A stretch of DNA of 64,000 nucleotides from JBFONV01 sp040779335 (GCA_040779335.1 JBFONV010000003.1:62001-126000); one strand, 5' to 3'. Counted from the first letter of the stretch, positions 17,932-27,930 are shown. Translations and numbers: made by a program. Notes: generated from the sequence alone by a model not told the origin.

Positions 17932-18978
17932 TTAACTTAATGTTTTAATGTTTTCTATGTGATTTTGCGTTAAGAGTAACTCAAAACTATCCGCTAATTT
18001 TTCGGTTTCTTTCAATACTTGCTGCCAATATTTAATGCGGACTTCAGGCTCAAGCTCGGTAAAGTCTTTTCTGTCAGGAATTTTATTGTATGGAAGGGAA
18101 CTGACAAACCTATCGGTGGGAACCAACATCACTATATTGTCATAATTATCTTTTGATATAGCACGGTTCAAATTCTTGTCAAACCAACCCGCTTTGGGGC
18201 TTGAGTTAAAATGAGGATATAAAATAAGTCCTGCATTTTTTACTTTAAAATCAAAGTGGTAATCAATAATGCCCCCATCTCGATACATCCCCTTTGGTGA
18301 ATTGGCGATGTTTTTAATACCTTTCATGACCATCGGTATTGAACCAGATGCGAGTAGAGCATCGTTAATATTTTCTGGCGTAAATTGTATCTTGGTAGTC
18401 TTAAACCCATATTTATCATGAATATCTAATGAGCTATTCACCGGTTGATAAACGAAACGTTCATACTGTGACTTTAATAGCCTTCTATCAATACGATTTA
18501 ATAAGTAGCTGCCCAGCAGACCTGCACCCTGTGCTATTTTGTTTTCACTTGCCGTTAATCCTTTGGATTTAGCGACGATAAAATGCGCTTTAAAAACCGG
18601 GTTATCGATAATTTCTTGCGCGCCAGATGTACCAAAAACAGTATTTAAGAGTTCTTTTGCTTTCTGAGTGATTTCAGCTGGTTTTGCATTGGTAGAATAA
18701 ACCGTTTCTGAATAGGTTTTGGCTAATCGTTCAATTGCGGCAATAGGGTTTTGTTGGGCAAAGCAAGCCGCTCTGAAAGCGCCAGCACTTGAACCTATTA
18801 AATTGAGTGGTTCAGCTCTGTCTTTAAAAAATTCGCCAAATAGATATTTATCAAGGCCAAAAAGAGTAAACCATTTAGGCCCCCCTGACGCACCTAAAAA
18901 TGAAGTGAATAGTTCCTGTTTAAAGCCATGTTCTTGAAGTGTTTTTATAGCAGTTTTACCTGCGTAAATTTCTAACAT
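17932..18978 (-). CDS. Patatin-like phospholipase family protein
   Basis: Predicted serine lipid hydrolase of 348 residues. It has the oxyanion-type glycine motif LGASGGPKW (residues 29-36), the nucleophile elbow GSSAG (62-66, Ser64) and the catalytic-Asp motif YRDGGIIDYH (about 233), giving an intact Ser-Asp dyad. It lacks a signal peptide, so it is probably cytoplasmic. The GASGGPKW-type N-terminus marks a bacterial patatin subgroup rather than secreted ExoU-like toxins. It is near, but not coupled to, the dGTPase gene upstream (about 75 bases). The substrate is unknown. Confidence 0.82.
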   Translation of the reverse strand: MLEIYAGKTAIKTLQEHGFKQELFTSFLGASGGPKWFTLFGLDKYLFGEFFKDRAEPLNLIGSSAGAFRAACFAQQNPIAAIERLAKTYSETVYSTNAKPAEITQKAKELLNTVFGTSGAQEIIDNPVFKAHFIVAKSKGLTASENKIAQGAGLLGSYLLNRIDRRLLKSQYERFVYQPVNSSLDIHDKYGFKTTKIQFTPENINDALLASGSIPMVMKGIKNIANSPKGMYRDGGIIDYHFDFKVKNAGLILYPHFNSSPKAGWFDKNLNRAISKDNYDNIVMLVPTDRFVSSLPYNKIPDRKDFTELEPEVRIKYWQQVLKETEKLADSFELLLTQNHIENIKTLS

Positions 18979-19053
18979 TTAAATTAACGTCCATATTAGG
19001 GCTGCTGTGGCCAATGGATCAGGCATCGGCTTGGCATATTGTAATGGAATACT

Positions 19054-20400
19054 TTAAAAATTGGGTTCTCGGTACGCTGCATTACTGCCGGGCAAAAATA
19101 GCGTTTGATACAAGCGAGTTGCATATTCATCGGTCATGCCAGCGACGTAATCGGCAATAACACGTTGATGGTTGTCACCGTTTTCTTTTGCTAATACCCA
19201 TCGTTTGGCGGTATTACTGGGCAGTAGCCTTGTTGGATCAGAAGCTATCGCTTCAAATAGTTCCATTACGATCTGTTGTCCGCGATATTCAAGCCGTTGA
19301 ATACTGGTTTGCTTAATGACAAATTGGTAAACAAAATCTTTAAATATTTGCAAAACACTGGCCGTTACAGGGGGCAACTTGGCATTATATTTTAGTAAAG
19401 CTTCATCAAACTCGCCCCACTGGGTTTCGCCTATGTCAGTTAATTCAATAGACGTGATCAGGTAATTGACTAAGCCCCCTATAGCGTCTTTTTGTAAATG
19501 ATGCTGGTCGCTAAATAATTTATCGGCTAAGCTTTTACTGTATTCTTGCACCCATTTGTCATCAACCTCGCTAAGTTGTGCAATGACGTGTTGTTCAAAA
19601 TTACTTCTACTGACGACATGGGTAACAATCGCATCTTCAAGATCGTGAATACCGTAGGCAATATCGTCAGCAAGCTCCATAATCGAACAATCAAGGGATT
19701 TAAAACAAGTCTTATGGTGTTTGTTTTCTCGGCAGGAAAGTTGCTGAAAAAGCACCTTGTCTTTATTTGATAGAGCCGCTAAAACCCAGTTTAATATTTC
19801 ACTATCATCTGCATAAACGCCCTTAGGAGGATGCCAATCACTGGCTTTTAATTGCCGAAAATTATCGGGCGCTTCAATAACGTTGTCGCAGGTTAGTTTA
19901 TCAAGGGTATGAGGATATTTTAGCAAGCCAAGTAAAGTGCGACGCGTTAGGTTCATACCGTAATGTTCACTAAAAGGCTCTAGTCTTGCGACGATCCTAA
20001 AGGTTTGGCCATTGCCTTCAAAGCCACCGTGATTTCTCATCATGTAATGCAACGCTATTTCGCCACCGTGCCCAAAAGGAGGGTGGCCAATGTCATGGGC
20101 CAAACACAATGCTTCGATGAGCGTGTCATCATCGGGAAAGAGTTGGCTGCACAGTGGCTGGTATTTTGATCTCAACTGGGCGGTAATACCGGATCCTATT
20201 TGTGCCGCCTCTAATGAATGAGTCAACCTAGTTCGGTAAAAATCACTCTGTCCACTACCCATAACTTGGGTTTTTGACTGTAACCGTCGAAAAGCAGCGG
20301 AATGCAGTATTCGCGCGCGGTCGCGCTGAAACGGGCTGCGATGGTCATGTTGACGTTTGACGACACGCATTAAACGGCGCTCTAGCCAAATAGAATTCAT
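19054..20400 (-). CDS. dGTPase-family triphosphohydrolase
   Basis: HD-domain enzyme of 448 residues that would split dGTP (or another dNTP) into nucleoside and triphosphate. Motifs: QRDRARILHSAAFRRLQSKTQV, the first metal His in TRLTHSLE (His61), LAHDIGHPPFGHGGE (His102-Asp103) and ELADDIAYGIHDLEDAI. It is the roughly 440-residue bacterial form rather than the 505-residue E. coli Dgt. dGTPases of this size from Shewanella and others have been reported to protect against phage by draining dGTP, so a defence role is possible. Context gives no support for or against that. Confidence 0.88.
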   Translation of the reverse strand: MNSIWLERRLMRVVKRQHDHRSPFQRDRARILHSAAFRRLQSKTQVMGSGQSDFYRTRLTHSLEAAQIGSGITAQLRSKYQPLCSQLFPDDDTLIEALCLAHDIGHPPFGHGGEIALHYMMRNHGGFEGNGQTFRIVARLEPFSEHYGMNLTRRTLLGLLKYPHTLDKLTCDNVIEAPDNFRQLKASDWHPPKGVYADDSEILNWVLAALSNKDKVLFQQLSCRENKHHKTCFKSLDCSIMELADDIAYGIHDLEDAIVTHVVSRSNFEQHVIAQLSEVDDKWVQEYSKSLADKLFSDQHHLQKDAIGGLVNYLITSIELTDIGETQWGEFDEALLKYNAKLPPVTASVLQIFKDFVYQFVIKQTSIQRLEYRGQQIVMELFEAIASDPTRLLPSNTAKRWVLAKENGDNHQRVIADYVAGMTDEYATRLYQTLFLPGSNAAYREPNF

Positions 20401-20603
20401 AGTATTCCTCAGTTGCCGGTATCAATTAAATGCATAAACTTTTTCTCTGCTCATGTCGCTATGCTAAAATTTGCATTTAACTAAGCATTTGATAAATTCG
20501 TTTTTGTCGCACTTAAGTTAGCATTACTTAGGTTAACATTACTCAATATTGCGAAGATAAAGCAATAGTTTATGGAAAAACAATTCAATATTAAGGAAGC
20601 CTT

Positions 20604-21356
20604 TTGACAATAAAATTTATTCGCTGCATTGCTGTCGTTATTAGTTTTACCATGCTTAACGCTATCAGCTTTGTCTGTAACGCAGATAATAAGAGTATCG
20701 AACTCGTCAGCGGCCTATCTAAACCTCCCTTTGTGATTGAGGAAACCAATAGTGGGATGCAACTTGATATTATCAGGGAAGCGTTTAAAACTGACAATAT
20801 CGACGTTAAATTTATCCACTTGCCATTAGCGCGCACAATTACCGGCTTTCAACGTTGGGATGTGGCTGGCGTGATAACACTACCTGAAGATTATCAACAC
20901 CCAGGAATGTATCTTTCTGAACCCTATATTAGTTATCAAAATGTCGCGGTAACGCTGAATGAGAGTGATCTTAGCATTAACTCTGTGGCTGATTTGTCTG
21001 GTAAAAGTGTCGCTGCTTTTCAAAATGCGAAAAAGTTCTTAGGTGATAGCTACAATAAAGTATTAGCCTATTCACTCGATTATCGTGAAATAGCCGATCA
21101 AAGTAAGCAAATAACCATGCTGTATTCTAGACAAGCGGAAGTGATTGTTTTAGATGTTAATATCTTTAAGCATTTTCTGCGCGAAAACTCCGGGGCTATG
21201 TATCATAAGGCGGTCAATATTCACTATATTTTTGATGAAAGGTTATATGTAGCTGGATTTAAAAGTGAGGAGACTAGAGATAGATTTGATCGCGGTATCC
21301 GTCTAATCAAAGACAATGGCACTTATCAGGCAACACTCGACCGATATTTACAATAA
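20604..21356 (+). CDS. Periplasmic solute-binding protein (SBP_bac_3-like)
   Basis: Secreted protein of 250 residues with a signal peptide (TMLNAISFVCNA), then the family-3 binding fold: KPPFVIEETNSGMQLDIIREAF, EPYISYQNVAVTL, and a closing domain (VIVLDVNIFKHFL ... DNGTYQATLDRYL). It starts at TTG with a strong AAGGAAG site. No permease or ATPase genes are nearby, so it is more likely a sensor-type or orphan binding protein than part of a complete ABC importer here. It is clearly related to the protein at 58383 (same KPP-VI-E-NSG and VxDVNIF motifs). The LysR gene converges on it with a nine-base overlap. Confidence 0.75.
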   Translation: MTIKFIRCIAVVISFTMLNAISFVCNADNKSIELVSGLSKPPFVIEETNSGMQLDIIREAFKTDNIDVKFIHLPLARTITGFQRWDVAGVITLPEDYQHPGMYLSEPYISYQNVAVTLNESDLSINSVADLSGKSVAAFQNAKKFLGDSYNKVLAYSLDYREIADQSKQITMLYSRQAEVIVLDVNIFKHFLRENSGAMYHKAVNIHYIFDERLYVAGFKSEETRDRFDRGIRLIKDNGTYQATLDRYLQ

Positions 21357-22256
21357 GCCCTTTATATCTGTGCTGTGGTGTTGGTAAAACATTTTTTCTA
21401 GTAGTAGGGTGCCGGGGCCAGCATTGTCTCTATCTGGGATGATCAAATGTAGCGGAATAACTTTATGCGTTTGATCTTTAATTAAAACTCTTCTTAAATC
21501 ACCGCTATCAATATAAGGTTGCGCGAGATGTGCAGGTAGCCAACAAAATCCTAATCCTGTTTTTAAAATTGTGATCGCTTCATGAAAATTAGAGACTGTC
21601 CAGCGTTGCTCTGCTCGTAGCCAACCGTGATCACTCTTAGCTTTGCCAGTATCGCTGATGACAATTTGTAGGTGAGTAGCAAGCTCATCTAAGTTGATTT
21701 GTTCATTAGGAATGTCATCGTTATGCTTTGCACATACCGCCATCATATCTATTGTGCAGATAGTATTAGCCATATAGCCTTGTGGCACGATATTGGTGAT
21801 CACTATTTCTGCTCTCTTTTCAGTGATCGCTTCGGCGCTGCCAGAAATCACTTCATCACGAATATTAAGCCGACTGCCTCTGCTCAACGGTTGAAATTCA
21901 TGCAGTATTTTATATAAGTCATCTTTTGAGTAGATAATTTCAACGGCTATGGTTATTTCTGGTTCCCAGCCTTTATCTAAAGTGTCAGCAAGCGACTCAA
22001 GCGCCTCGACGTGTTGCATTATCTGCCTTGAACGACGCAGCATCGTTTCGCCGGCTTTGGTTAAATAGGCTTTACGTCCTTTTACTTCTAATAAGTTTAT
22101 TCCTAATTGCGACTGTAACTTGGCTACCGCATGATTAAGGGACGACTGGCTTTTATTGAGCTTTTCAGCGGCTTTTGCATAGCCGCCATAATCGACAACG
22201 GATTGCAGAATCCGCCATTGTTCTAGGGTTGATTTCGCTCTAAATATTTTATCCAT
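21348..22256 (-). CDS. LysR-family transcriptional regulator
   Basis: Regulator of 302 residues. The N-terminal winged HTH is clear (EQWRILQSVVDYGGYAKAAEKLNKSQSSLNHAVAKLQSQLGINLLEVKGRKAYLT), followed by the dimerisation helix and a two-lobed effector domain (ITIAVEIIYS... through LGFCWLPAHLAQPYI). It overlaps the 3' end of the convergent binding-protein gene by nine bases. cmoB lies just upstream on the same strand (17 bases), so it could be read from the cmoAB transcript. Target and effector are unknown. Confidence 0.9.
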   Translation of the reverse strand: MDKIFRAKSTLEQWRILQSVVDYGGYAKAAEKLNKSQSSLNHAVAKLQSQLGINLLEVKGRKAYLTKAGETMLRRSRQIMQHVEALESLADTLDKGWEPEITIAVEIIYSKDDLYKILHEFQPLSRGSRLNIRDEVISGSAEAITEKRAEIVITNIVPQGYMANTICTIDMMAVCAKHNDDIPNEQINLDELATHLQIVISDTGKAKSDHGWLRAEQRWTVSNFHEAITILKTGLGFCWLPAHLAQPYIDSGDLRRVLIKDQTHKVIPLHLIIPDRDNAGPGTLLLEKMFYQHHSTDIKGLL

Positions 22257-22273
22257 TGCCGCGTTCGTCTGCC

Positions 22274-23239
22274 CTATATATTGGCAATAAATATTGCGCG
22301 TTTAGGGGCGGGGTAACCTTCTACCGTTTTAGACGGATCGGCAGGGTCGAGGAAATCTTCTAAAGACTCGGTATCAATCCAGTCGGTTTTTCGTTGTTCG
22401 TCAGGAGTGGTTATGTCAATATTGGCAAGGCGAACATTCTTAAACCCACAACGTGTTAACCAAGCACACATTGCATCAGCGCTAGGAAGAAACCAAACAT
22501 TTCGCATTTTGGCGTAACGTTCACCAGGCACTAAAACAGTATTTTCATCACCATCAATGATCAATGTCTCTAATACTAATTCACCACCTGGTGCTAGTTG
22601 TGCTTTTAATTGATAGATAAAATCTATCGGAGAGCGGCGATGATAAAGCACACCCATGGCAAACACGGTATCAAACGCGTTAAGTTCTGGTAAATCTTCT
22701 ACGCCTAACGGTAATAAGTTGACGGAGTCGTCTTGAATAAAGTGCTGCACAGCATTAAATTGCATTAAAAATAATTGCGTCGGGTCGATACCAACAACGA
22801 ATTTTGCTCCAGCACCTTTCATGCGCCAAAGGTGGTAACCGCTACCGCAGCCAATGTCTAATACATATTTGTCTTTTAAGTCGCTAATATGTGGTGCTAA
22901 ACGATCCCATTTAAAGTCAGACCGCCACTCTGTATCGATATGCAGGCCGTGAATATGGTAGGGGCCTTTACGCCAAGGTTTAAATTTTTTCAGCAAATTT
23001 TCGATACGTTTGTATTCGCCGGTATTAATATCACTTTCAACGCCAACGCTAACGGTGTTGGCTAAATCAAGTGTTGATGGTTGGGTATTTGGCAGCGCTT
23101 CAAGCGTTTTTTGCCAATGCGAAAACTCACCATGTAAGCTCTCTTTTTGCCATTGGGTTAAATGGGCGGGCAAGGTATCTAACCAATGACTTAACCTGTT
23201 GGTGGCAATTTGGCGATAAAAGTTATTAAAATTAATCAT
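22274..23239 (-). CDS. cmoB: tRNA U34 carboxymethyltransferase CmoB
   Basis: SAM-fold enzyme of 321 residues that uses carboxy-SAM to convert 5-hydroxyuridine to 5-oxyacetyl-uridine at the tRNA wobble position. It shows the typical N-terminal helical domain, RKGPYHIHGLHIDTEWRSDFKWDR, the SAM site VLDIGCGSGYHLWRM, GIDPTQLFLMQF and MGVLYHRRSPIDF. The length equals the usual CmoB (about 323). Its ATG overlaps the cmoA stop by four bases, so the pair is translationally coupled. Confidence 0.95.
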   Translation of the reverse strand: MINFNNFYRQIATNRLSHWLDTLPAHLTQWQKESLHGEFSHWQKTLEALPNTQPSTLDLANTVSVGVESDINTGEYKRIENLLKKFKPWRKGPYHIHGLHIDTEWRSDFKWDRLAPHISDLKDKYVLDIGCGSGYHLWRMKGAGAKFVVGIDPTQLFLMQFNAVQHFIQDDSVNLLPLGVEDLPELNAFDTVFAMGVLYHRRSPIDFIYQLKAQLAPGGELVLETLIIDGDENTVLVPGERYAKMRNVWFLPSADAMCAWLTRCGFKNVRLANIDITTPDEQRKTDWIDTESLEDFLDPADPSKTVEGYPAPKRAIFIANI

Positions 23240-23970
23240 TTGATGGCAACTATAGAGACAAAATTAAAACATTGAAACCAAGGAGAAACATGGCTAAATC
23301 CGGCCTGTTTTAATCTTTCGATATGGGTTTCTAACGGGTCAATTAGCATCACATTTTCTAACGCCGTTCTTTTTTGCGCAATTTCGAGCTCACTGTAGCC
23401 ATTGGCACGTTTAAAGTCATGGTGAAGATCAATGAGTAAATCTCGACAATGTGCATCAGTGTCAGCTATTTTTTCCGATAAAACCAGCAAGCCACCCGGT
23501 TTAATATTCTCGGCAATGCGGTTAATCAGTGCCTGTCGTTGTTCGGGAGCGATAAACTGCAAGGTAAAATTAAGCACGACCATCGAGGCATTTTTTATTT
23601 CAGTGGTTAAAACATCTCCTTCAATAATGTTAACCTTGGTTTCCCCTTTAAAAGCGTTAACATGCATCTTGCATCGTTCAATCATCGCGGGAGAATTATC
23701 GACCCCGATAATTTGACAATTTTTGGCGGTGATGGCCCTTTTCATCGCTAGCGTCGCAGCGCCAAGTGAACAGCCTAGATCATATACAGTGCTGTCGTCG
23801 GTAACGTAGCGTTGGCTTAATCGACCTATGGTATCTATGATGGTGTTGTACCCAGGCACTGACCGCGAAATCATGTCTGGAAATACTTCCACAACCTGCG
23901 CATCAAAGGCAAAGTCTTTCACTTGTGCTTTTTTATTGGAAAATATTAAATCGGTGTTGGAGTGAGTCAT
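23236..23970 (-). CDS. cmoA: Carboxy-SAM synthase CmoA
   Basis: SAM-dependent enzyme of 244 residues that makes carboxy-S-adenosylmethionine from SAM and prephenate, the cofactor for CmoB encoded next. Motifs: FDAQVVEVFPDMISRSVPGYNTII, the SAM loop VYDLGCSLGAATLAM, GVDNSPAMIERC and VVLNFTLQFI. The length and gene order cmoA-cmoB match the family. Confidence 0.95.
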   Translation of the reverse strand: MTHSNTDLIFSNKKAQVKDFAFDAQVVEVFPDMISRSVPGYNTIIDTIGRLSQRYVTDDSTVYDLGCSLGAATLAMKRAITAKNCQIIGVDNSPAMIERCKMHVNAFKGETKVNIIEGDVLTTEIKNASMVVLNFTLQFIAPEQRQALINRIAENIKPGGLLVLSEKIADTDAHCRDLLIDLHHDFKRANGYSELEIAQKRTALENVMLIDPLETHIERLKQAGFSHVSPWFQCFNFVSIVAIK

Positions 23971-24044
23971 GCAATATTAGTTAGCTCAATTAAATTAGCT
24001 GCATTTTACCCGAATTTAATGCTGGTTTAAACGTTCACGTTGTT

Positions 24045-25067
24045 CTAACTTGCCGATATGTTTACTTGTTTTAGTTTTGATTCATCGGCATCACTTAACT
24101 GCCCGCAGAGAATGTTTTTCCCTTTTTCTTTAGCCTCATAAAGAGCACGGTCAGCACGTTTAAACCATTGAGGATAACTTTCACCTGACTGGTAGGTAGC
24201 GATACCGAGTGAAATTGTAACGGTTTTATTGGTGAGCAATTGACTTTGTTCAATTGCAATTCGAATATTTTCAGCAATATTCGCGCTCATTTCTTGGTTT
24301 GTTTCATAAGGCAAAATAGCGAACTCTTCACCGCCAATGCGGAATAGCCTGTCAGTTTTTCTTAATTTCTTTAAAATGGCCTTAGTTAAATTAATTAATA
24401 CTTCATCGCCTATATCATGCCCCCACTCATCATTAATTGCTTTGAATTCATCGATATCAAGTAATATAAGTGATTGGGAAGTAAAGTTTCTATTCTGTCT
24501 CATTACAATTTCATTAATCGCTTCATTAAATGCTCGACGATTTAATACTCCGGTTAAAGGGTCTTTACGCGCAATAGAAACTAGTTTTTTCTGCTGACGA
24601 TAATTTTGTAATGAAAAGGCAAAAGCAAAAAGGTTGGTCGATACGATGGTGACGATAAATGTTAATAGTTGAATTAGCGGCAGTTTATCCGACAGCATAA
24701 ATAAAGAGACGGTTAATGAAATCATATTAACGAATAAACCTACTTTTCTATCTAACAAGAAAAATACGCCTATCATAGAAGGAAAAAGCCAAGGAATTTG
24801 TACAACCCCTTTTAGTTCGATGGTTGCAAGTGATGCAAAAACAAACAATGCGGAAAGTATATATTTAGCAAGGGTTGTTTTATGGGTGTTCCAAACATAT
24901 AGAAAAATAAAAATTGATAATAAGGAGAGAATTAAATCAAAAACAGCGATAGTCCATTCTTTATTGATAAAACGAATAATGCAAAAAGGAAAAATGCCGA
25001 TAAAGCTGATCAAACTTATCGCAAGTATTACGACTTCCTTAGTGCTAAATTTTTTATTTTTAATCAA
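24045..25067 (-). CDS. Membrane-bound diguanylate cyclase (GGDEF)
   Basis: Predicted c-di-GMP synthase of 340 residues. About six hydrophobic helices fill residues 1-155 with no recognised sensor family. The GGDEF domain follows: ARKDPLTGVLNRRAFNE, LLDIDEFKAINDEWGHDIGDEVL and the active-site loop RIGGEEFAIL. The motif is GGEEF, which is catalytically competent. The RxxD inhibitory-site motif is not seen in its usual place just before GGEEF (the preceding residues are KLRKTDRLF). It stands alone and is divergent from aspS. Confidence 0.88.
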   Translation of the reverse strand: MIKNKKFSTKEVVILAISLISFIGIFPFCIIRFINKEWTIAVFDLILSLLSIFIFLYVWNTHKTTLAKYILSALFVFASLATIELKGVVQIPWLFPSMIGVFFLLDRKVGLFVNMISLTVSLFMLSDKLPLIQLLTFIVTIVSTNLFAFAFSLQNYRQQKKLVSIARKDPLTGVLNRRAFNEAINEIVMRQNRNFTSQSLILLDIDEFKAINDEWGHDIGDEVLINLTKAILKKLRKTDRLFRIGGEEFAILPYETNQEMSANIAENIRIAIEQSQLLTNKTVTISLGIATYQSGESYPQWFKRADRALYEAKEKGKNILCGQLSDADESKLKQVNISAS

Positions 25068-25320
25068 TTAATTAACCTATGGTTAGTGTTATTTTTCATA
25101 TCGAAATCATCTGATAAAAAATTAATAAGATTATTGGCACTATTTCGTTGAAATACATGCCATTTTATCAATTATGTGCTTTAAGTATCTGTCTATAATC
25201 ATAGCGGTATTTTTTTACATTACTAAATATTACGTGTATTTAGATTAGGGCATTATTATCTTAATTATGCTTTGTGATTACTTGCATGCAAATATCCATA
25301 TGTTTTAAAGGTCAAATCGG

Positions 25321-25348
25321 GTGACAAAACTAATGTTTTCTATATAAT
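25321..25348 (+). promoter_or_regulatory. Probable sigma70 promoter of aspS
   Basis: GTGACA (25321-25326) is 16 bases from a perfect TATAAT (25343-25348), about 75 bases before the aspS start. The rest of the spacer from 25072 is AT-rich, holds no open frame, and must also contain the minus-strand promoter of the GGDEF gene, which I could not pin down. Confidence 0.6.
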
Positions 25349-25424
25349 GTGCAACATTTTTTATCCTAACGAGTAAGCGCGAATTGTTCGCAGGTACTCA
25401 TATCAAATTTTCAGGACAATATTA

Positions 25425-27200
25425 ATGCGAAGCCTTTATTGTGGTGAGGTGAATGAATCTCATATCGGTCAAGAAGTTACACTATGTGGATGGGTTAATC
25501 GTCGACGCGATTTAGGCGCGGTGATATTCCTCGACTTAAGAGACAGAGAAGGCCTAGTTCAGGTCGTTTATGATCCAGATCTACCAGAGGTTTTAGAAAA
25601 AGCCAATACGCTACGCAATGAATTTTGCGTGCAAATTAAAGGTAAAGTACGCGCTCGTCCTGAAGGACAAGTGAATAAAGATATGGCTACTGGGGCAATT
25701 GAAGTATTAGGGTTAGAACTTAATATTTTAAATAAATCAGCACCATTACCACTTGATTCAAACCAAAATAATTCAGAAGAGCAACGTTTAAAGTATCGTT
25801 ACCTTGATTTACGTCGTGCTGAAATGACTGAACGTATGCGTTTTCGCGCAAAAGTAACTTCTGCAGTTCGTTCGTCATTAGAATCACAAGGTTTTCTTGA
25901 TATTGAAACGCCCATTCTTACCGCAGCAACACCTGAAGGCGCTCGCGATTATTTAGTACCAAGTCGTACCCACAAAGGCAGTTTTTTCGCTTTGCCACAA
26001 TCACCACAATTGTTTAAACAATTACTGATGATGTCGGGGATGGAACGTTATTATCAAATCGTTAAATGTTTCCGTGATGAAGATTTACGTGCCGATCGTC
26101 AACCTGAATTTACTCAGATTGATATTGAAACCTCCTTTATGAGCTCTGATCAAGTTATGGAAGTAACTGAAAAGATGATCCGTGAGTTGTTCCTAAAATT
26201 ACTGAATGTTGATTTGGGTGACTTTCCGCGTATGCCATATAGTGAAGCGATGACACGTTTTGGTTCAGACAAACCAGATTTACGTAATCCTCTCGAATTA
26301 GTCGATATTGCCGATATCGTAAAAGACGTAGAATTTAAAGTTTTCTCAGGCCCAGCTAACGATGAAAAAGGCCGTGTAGCGGTTATTCGTATTCCTGAAG
26401 GCGCCAGTAAATTTTCTCGTAAAAATATCGATGATTATACTAAATTTGTCGGTATTTATGGCGCCAAAGGTATGCCATGGATGAAGATCAACGATATTGA
26501 TGCTGGTATGGAAGGATTACAATCGCCAATCTTGAAATTCTTATCTGAAGATGCAGTTAAAACTTTACTCGATAGAACACAGGCTCAAACGGGCGATATT
26601 ATCTTCTTTGGCGCAGATAATTATAATGTGGTTACTGAAGCTTTAGGTGCATTGCGCCTTAAGTTAGGTGAAGACTTAGCCTTATTGCAAGGTGAGTGGA
26701 AACCATTGTGGGTCGTTGACTTCCCAATGTTTGAGGAAATTGATGGCAATTTACATGCATTACATCATCCGTTCACTGCACCAACAAACATGACACCAGC
26801 AGAGCTTGAAGCCAACCCCGTCGGCGCATTATCAAATGCGTATGACATGGTCTTAAATGGTTGTGAGTTAGGCGGTGGTTCAGTGCGTATTCATGATCAA
26901 GACATGCAATCAGCGGTGTTTAGATTATTAGGGATCAGCGATGATGAAGCGCAAGAGAAGTTTGGCTTCTTACTTGAAGCATTACAATACGGTGCTCCAC
27001 CACATGCAGGTTTAGCATTTGGCTTAGACCGATTAGTAATGTTAATGACCGGCGCCACTTCAATTCGCGACGTAATGGCATTTCCAAAAACAACCACGGC
27101 GGCGTGTCCTTTAACAAATGCGCCGGGCAAGGCGAATCCTGCTCAGTTAGTTGAGCTAGGTATTCAAGTTATTGCACCAGAAAAAGATGAAACAGAATAG
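25425..27200 (+). CDS. aspS: Aspartyl-tRNA synthetase
   Basis: Class II aminoacyl-tRNA synthetase of 591 residues, the usual bacterial-type length. It has the N-terminal OB-fold anticodon domain (VTLCGWVNRRRDLGAVIFLDLRDREG), motif 2 (YYQIVKCFRDEDLRADRQPEFTQID), the bacterial GAD insertion, and motif 3 (GAPPHAGLAFGLDRLVML). It heads the aspS-ruvCAB cluster, but a strong terminator separates it from ruvC. Confidence 0.97.
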   Translation: MRSLYCGEVNESHIGQEVTLCGWVNRRRDLGAVIFLDLRDREGLVQVVYDPDLPEVLEKANTLRNEFCVQIKGKVRARPEGQVNKDMATGAIEVLGLELNILNKSAPLPLDSNQNNSEEQRLKYRYLDLRRAEMTERMRFRAKVTSAVRSSLESQGFLDIETPILTAATPEGARDYLVPSRTHKGSFFALPQSPQLFKQLLMMSGMERYYQIVKCFRDEDLRADRQPEFTQIDIETSFMSSDQVMEVTEKMIRELFLKLLNVDLGDFPRMPYSEAMTRFGSDKPDLRNPLELVDIADIVKDVEFKVFSGPANDEKGRVAVIRIPEGASKFSRKNIDDYTKFVGIYGAKGMPWMKINDIDAGMEGLQSPILKFLSEDAVKTLLDRTQAQTGDIIFFGADNYNVVTEALGALRLKLGEDLALLQGEWKPLWVVDFPMFEEIDGNLHALHHPFTAPTNMTPAELEANPVGALSNAYDMVLNGCELGGGSVRIHDQDMQSAVFRLLGISDDEAQEKFGFLLEALQYGAPPHAGLAFGLDRLVMLMTGATSIRDVMAFPKTTTAACPLTNAPGKANPAQLVELGIQVIAPEKDETE

Positions 27201-27238
27201 TTTTTAACTAACGTTTCTATGGAAAATTTCTATGAGTA

Positions 27239-27274
27239 ATGCAGCTAAAGTTTATGCTTTAGCTGCATTTTTTA
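27239..27274 (+). terminator. Rho-independent terminator after aspS
   Basis: A perfect 12-base-pair stem (ATGCAGCTAAAG / CTTTAGCTGCAT, six-base loop) is followed by TTTTT. It lies 39 bases after the aspS stop. Confidence 0.9.
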
Positions 27275-27402
27275 TGTGTGTAAGTATTTAAGTTGTATGA
27301 TAGCAACTGAAGGTATTAATAGCGGTCATTTAACGCTTATTTCGTTAGGCTATTTATAACGGCCATATAGAATTAAAAATAATAAAAAAGCAGGGCACAA
27401 AT

Positions 27403-27930
27403 TTGGCGATAATATTGGGTATAGACCCTGGCTCACGTTTGACGGGGTATGGTGTTATTAAACAAGAGGGCAGAAACTTCACCTATTTAGGCAGTGGTTG
27501 TATTAAAGCAATGTCCTCTGGTGAAGACTTAGGTTCACGCTTACAAACTATATTTGCGGGCGTTTCTGAAATTATTCTCCAGTTTCAACCTGATCTGTTT
27601 GCGATAGAGCAAGTTTTTATGGCCAAAAACCCTGATTCAGCACTTAAATTGGGGCAAGCGCGCGGCGCCGCAATTGTTGCGGCAACTAATGCTGGTTTAA
27701 GCATTGCTGAATACTCGGCAAGGCAAATAAAACAATCGGTTGTCGGCACGGGGGCTGCAGACAAAGCGCAAGTGCAACATATGGTTAAATCGATATTGAA
27801 ATTAGACGCAACGCCTCAGGCAGATGCCGCAGATGCTCTTGCTGTTGCTTTGTGTCATGGTCATAGCAATGAATCCATTTTGAAGTTAGCTGGACAGGCG
27901 AAGAAAACGGTACGTAGAAGATTAAGGTAA
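27403..27930 (+). CDS. ruvC: Crossover junction endodeoxyribonuclease RuvC
   Basis: Holliday-junction resolvase of 175 residues that cuts junctions handled by RuvAB. The four catalytic acids are in place: LGIDPGSRLTGYG (Asp8), FAIEQVFMAKN (Glu), and the pair in DAADALAVALCH. It starts at TTG (MAIILGID) with AGGG about eight bases upstream; no alternative ATG fits the family N-terminus. It is followed by ruvA and ruvB on the same strand. Confidence 0.95.
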   Translation: MAIILGIDPGSRLTGYGVIKQEGRNFTYLGSGCIKAMSSGEDLGSRLQTIFAGVSEIILQFQPDLFAIEQVFMAKNPDSALKLGQARGAAIVAATNAGLSIAEYSARQIKQSVVGTGAADKAQVQHMVKSILKLDATPQADAADALAVALCHGHSNESILKLAGQAKKTVRRRLR

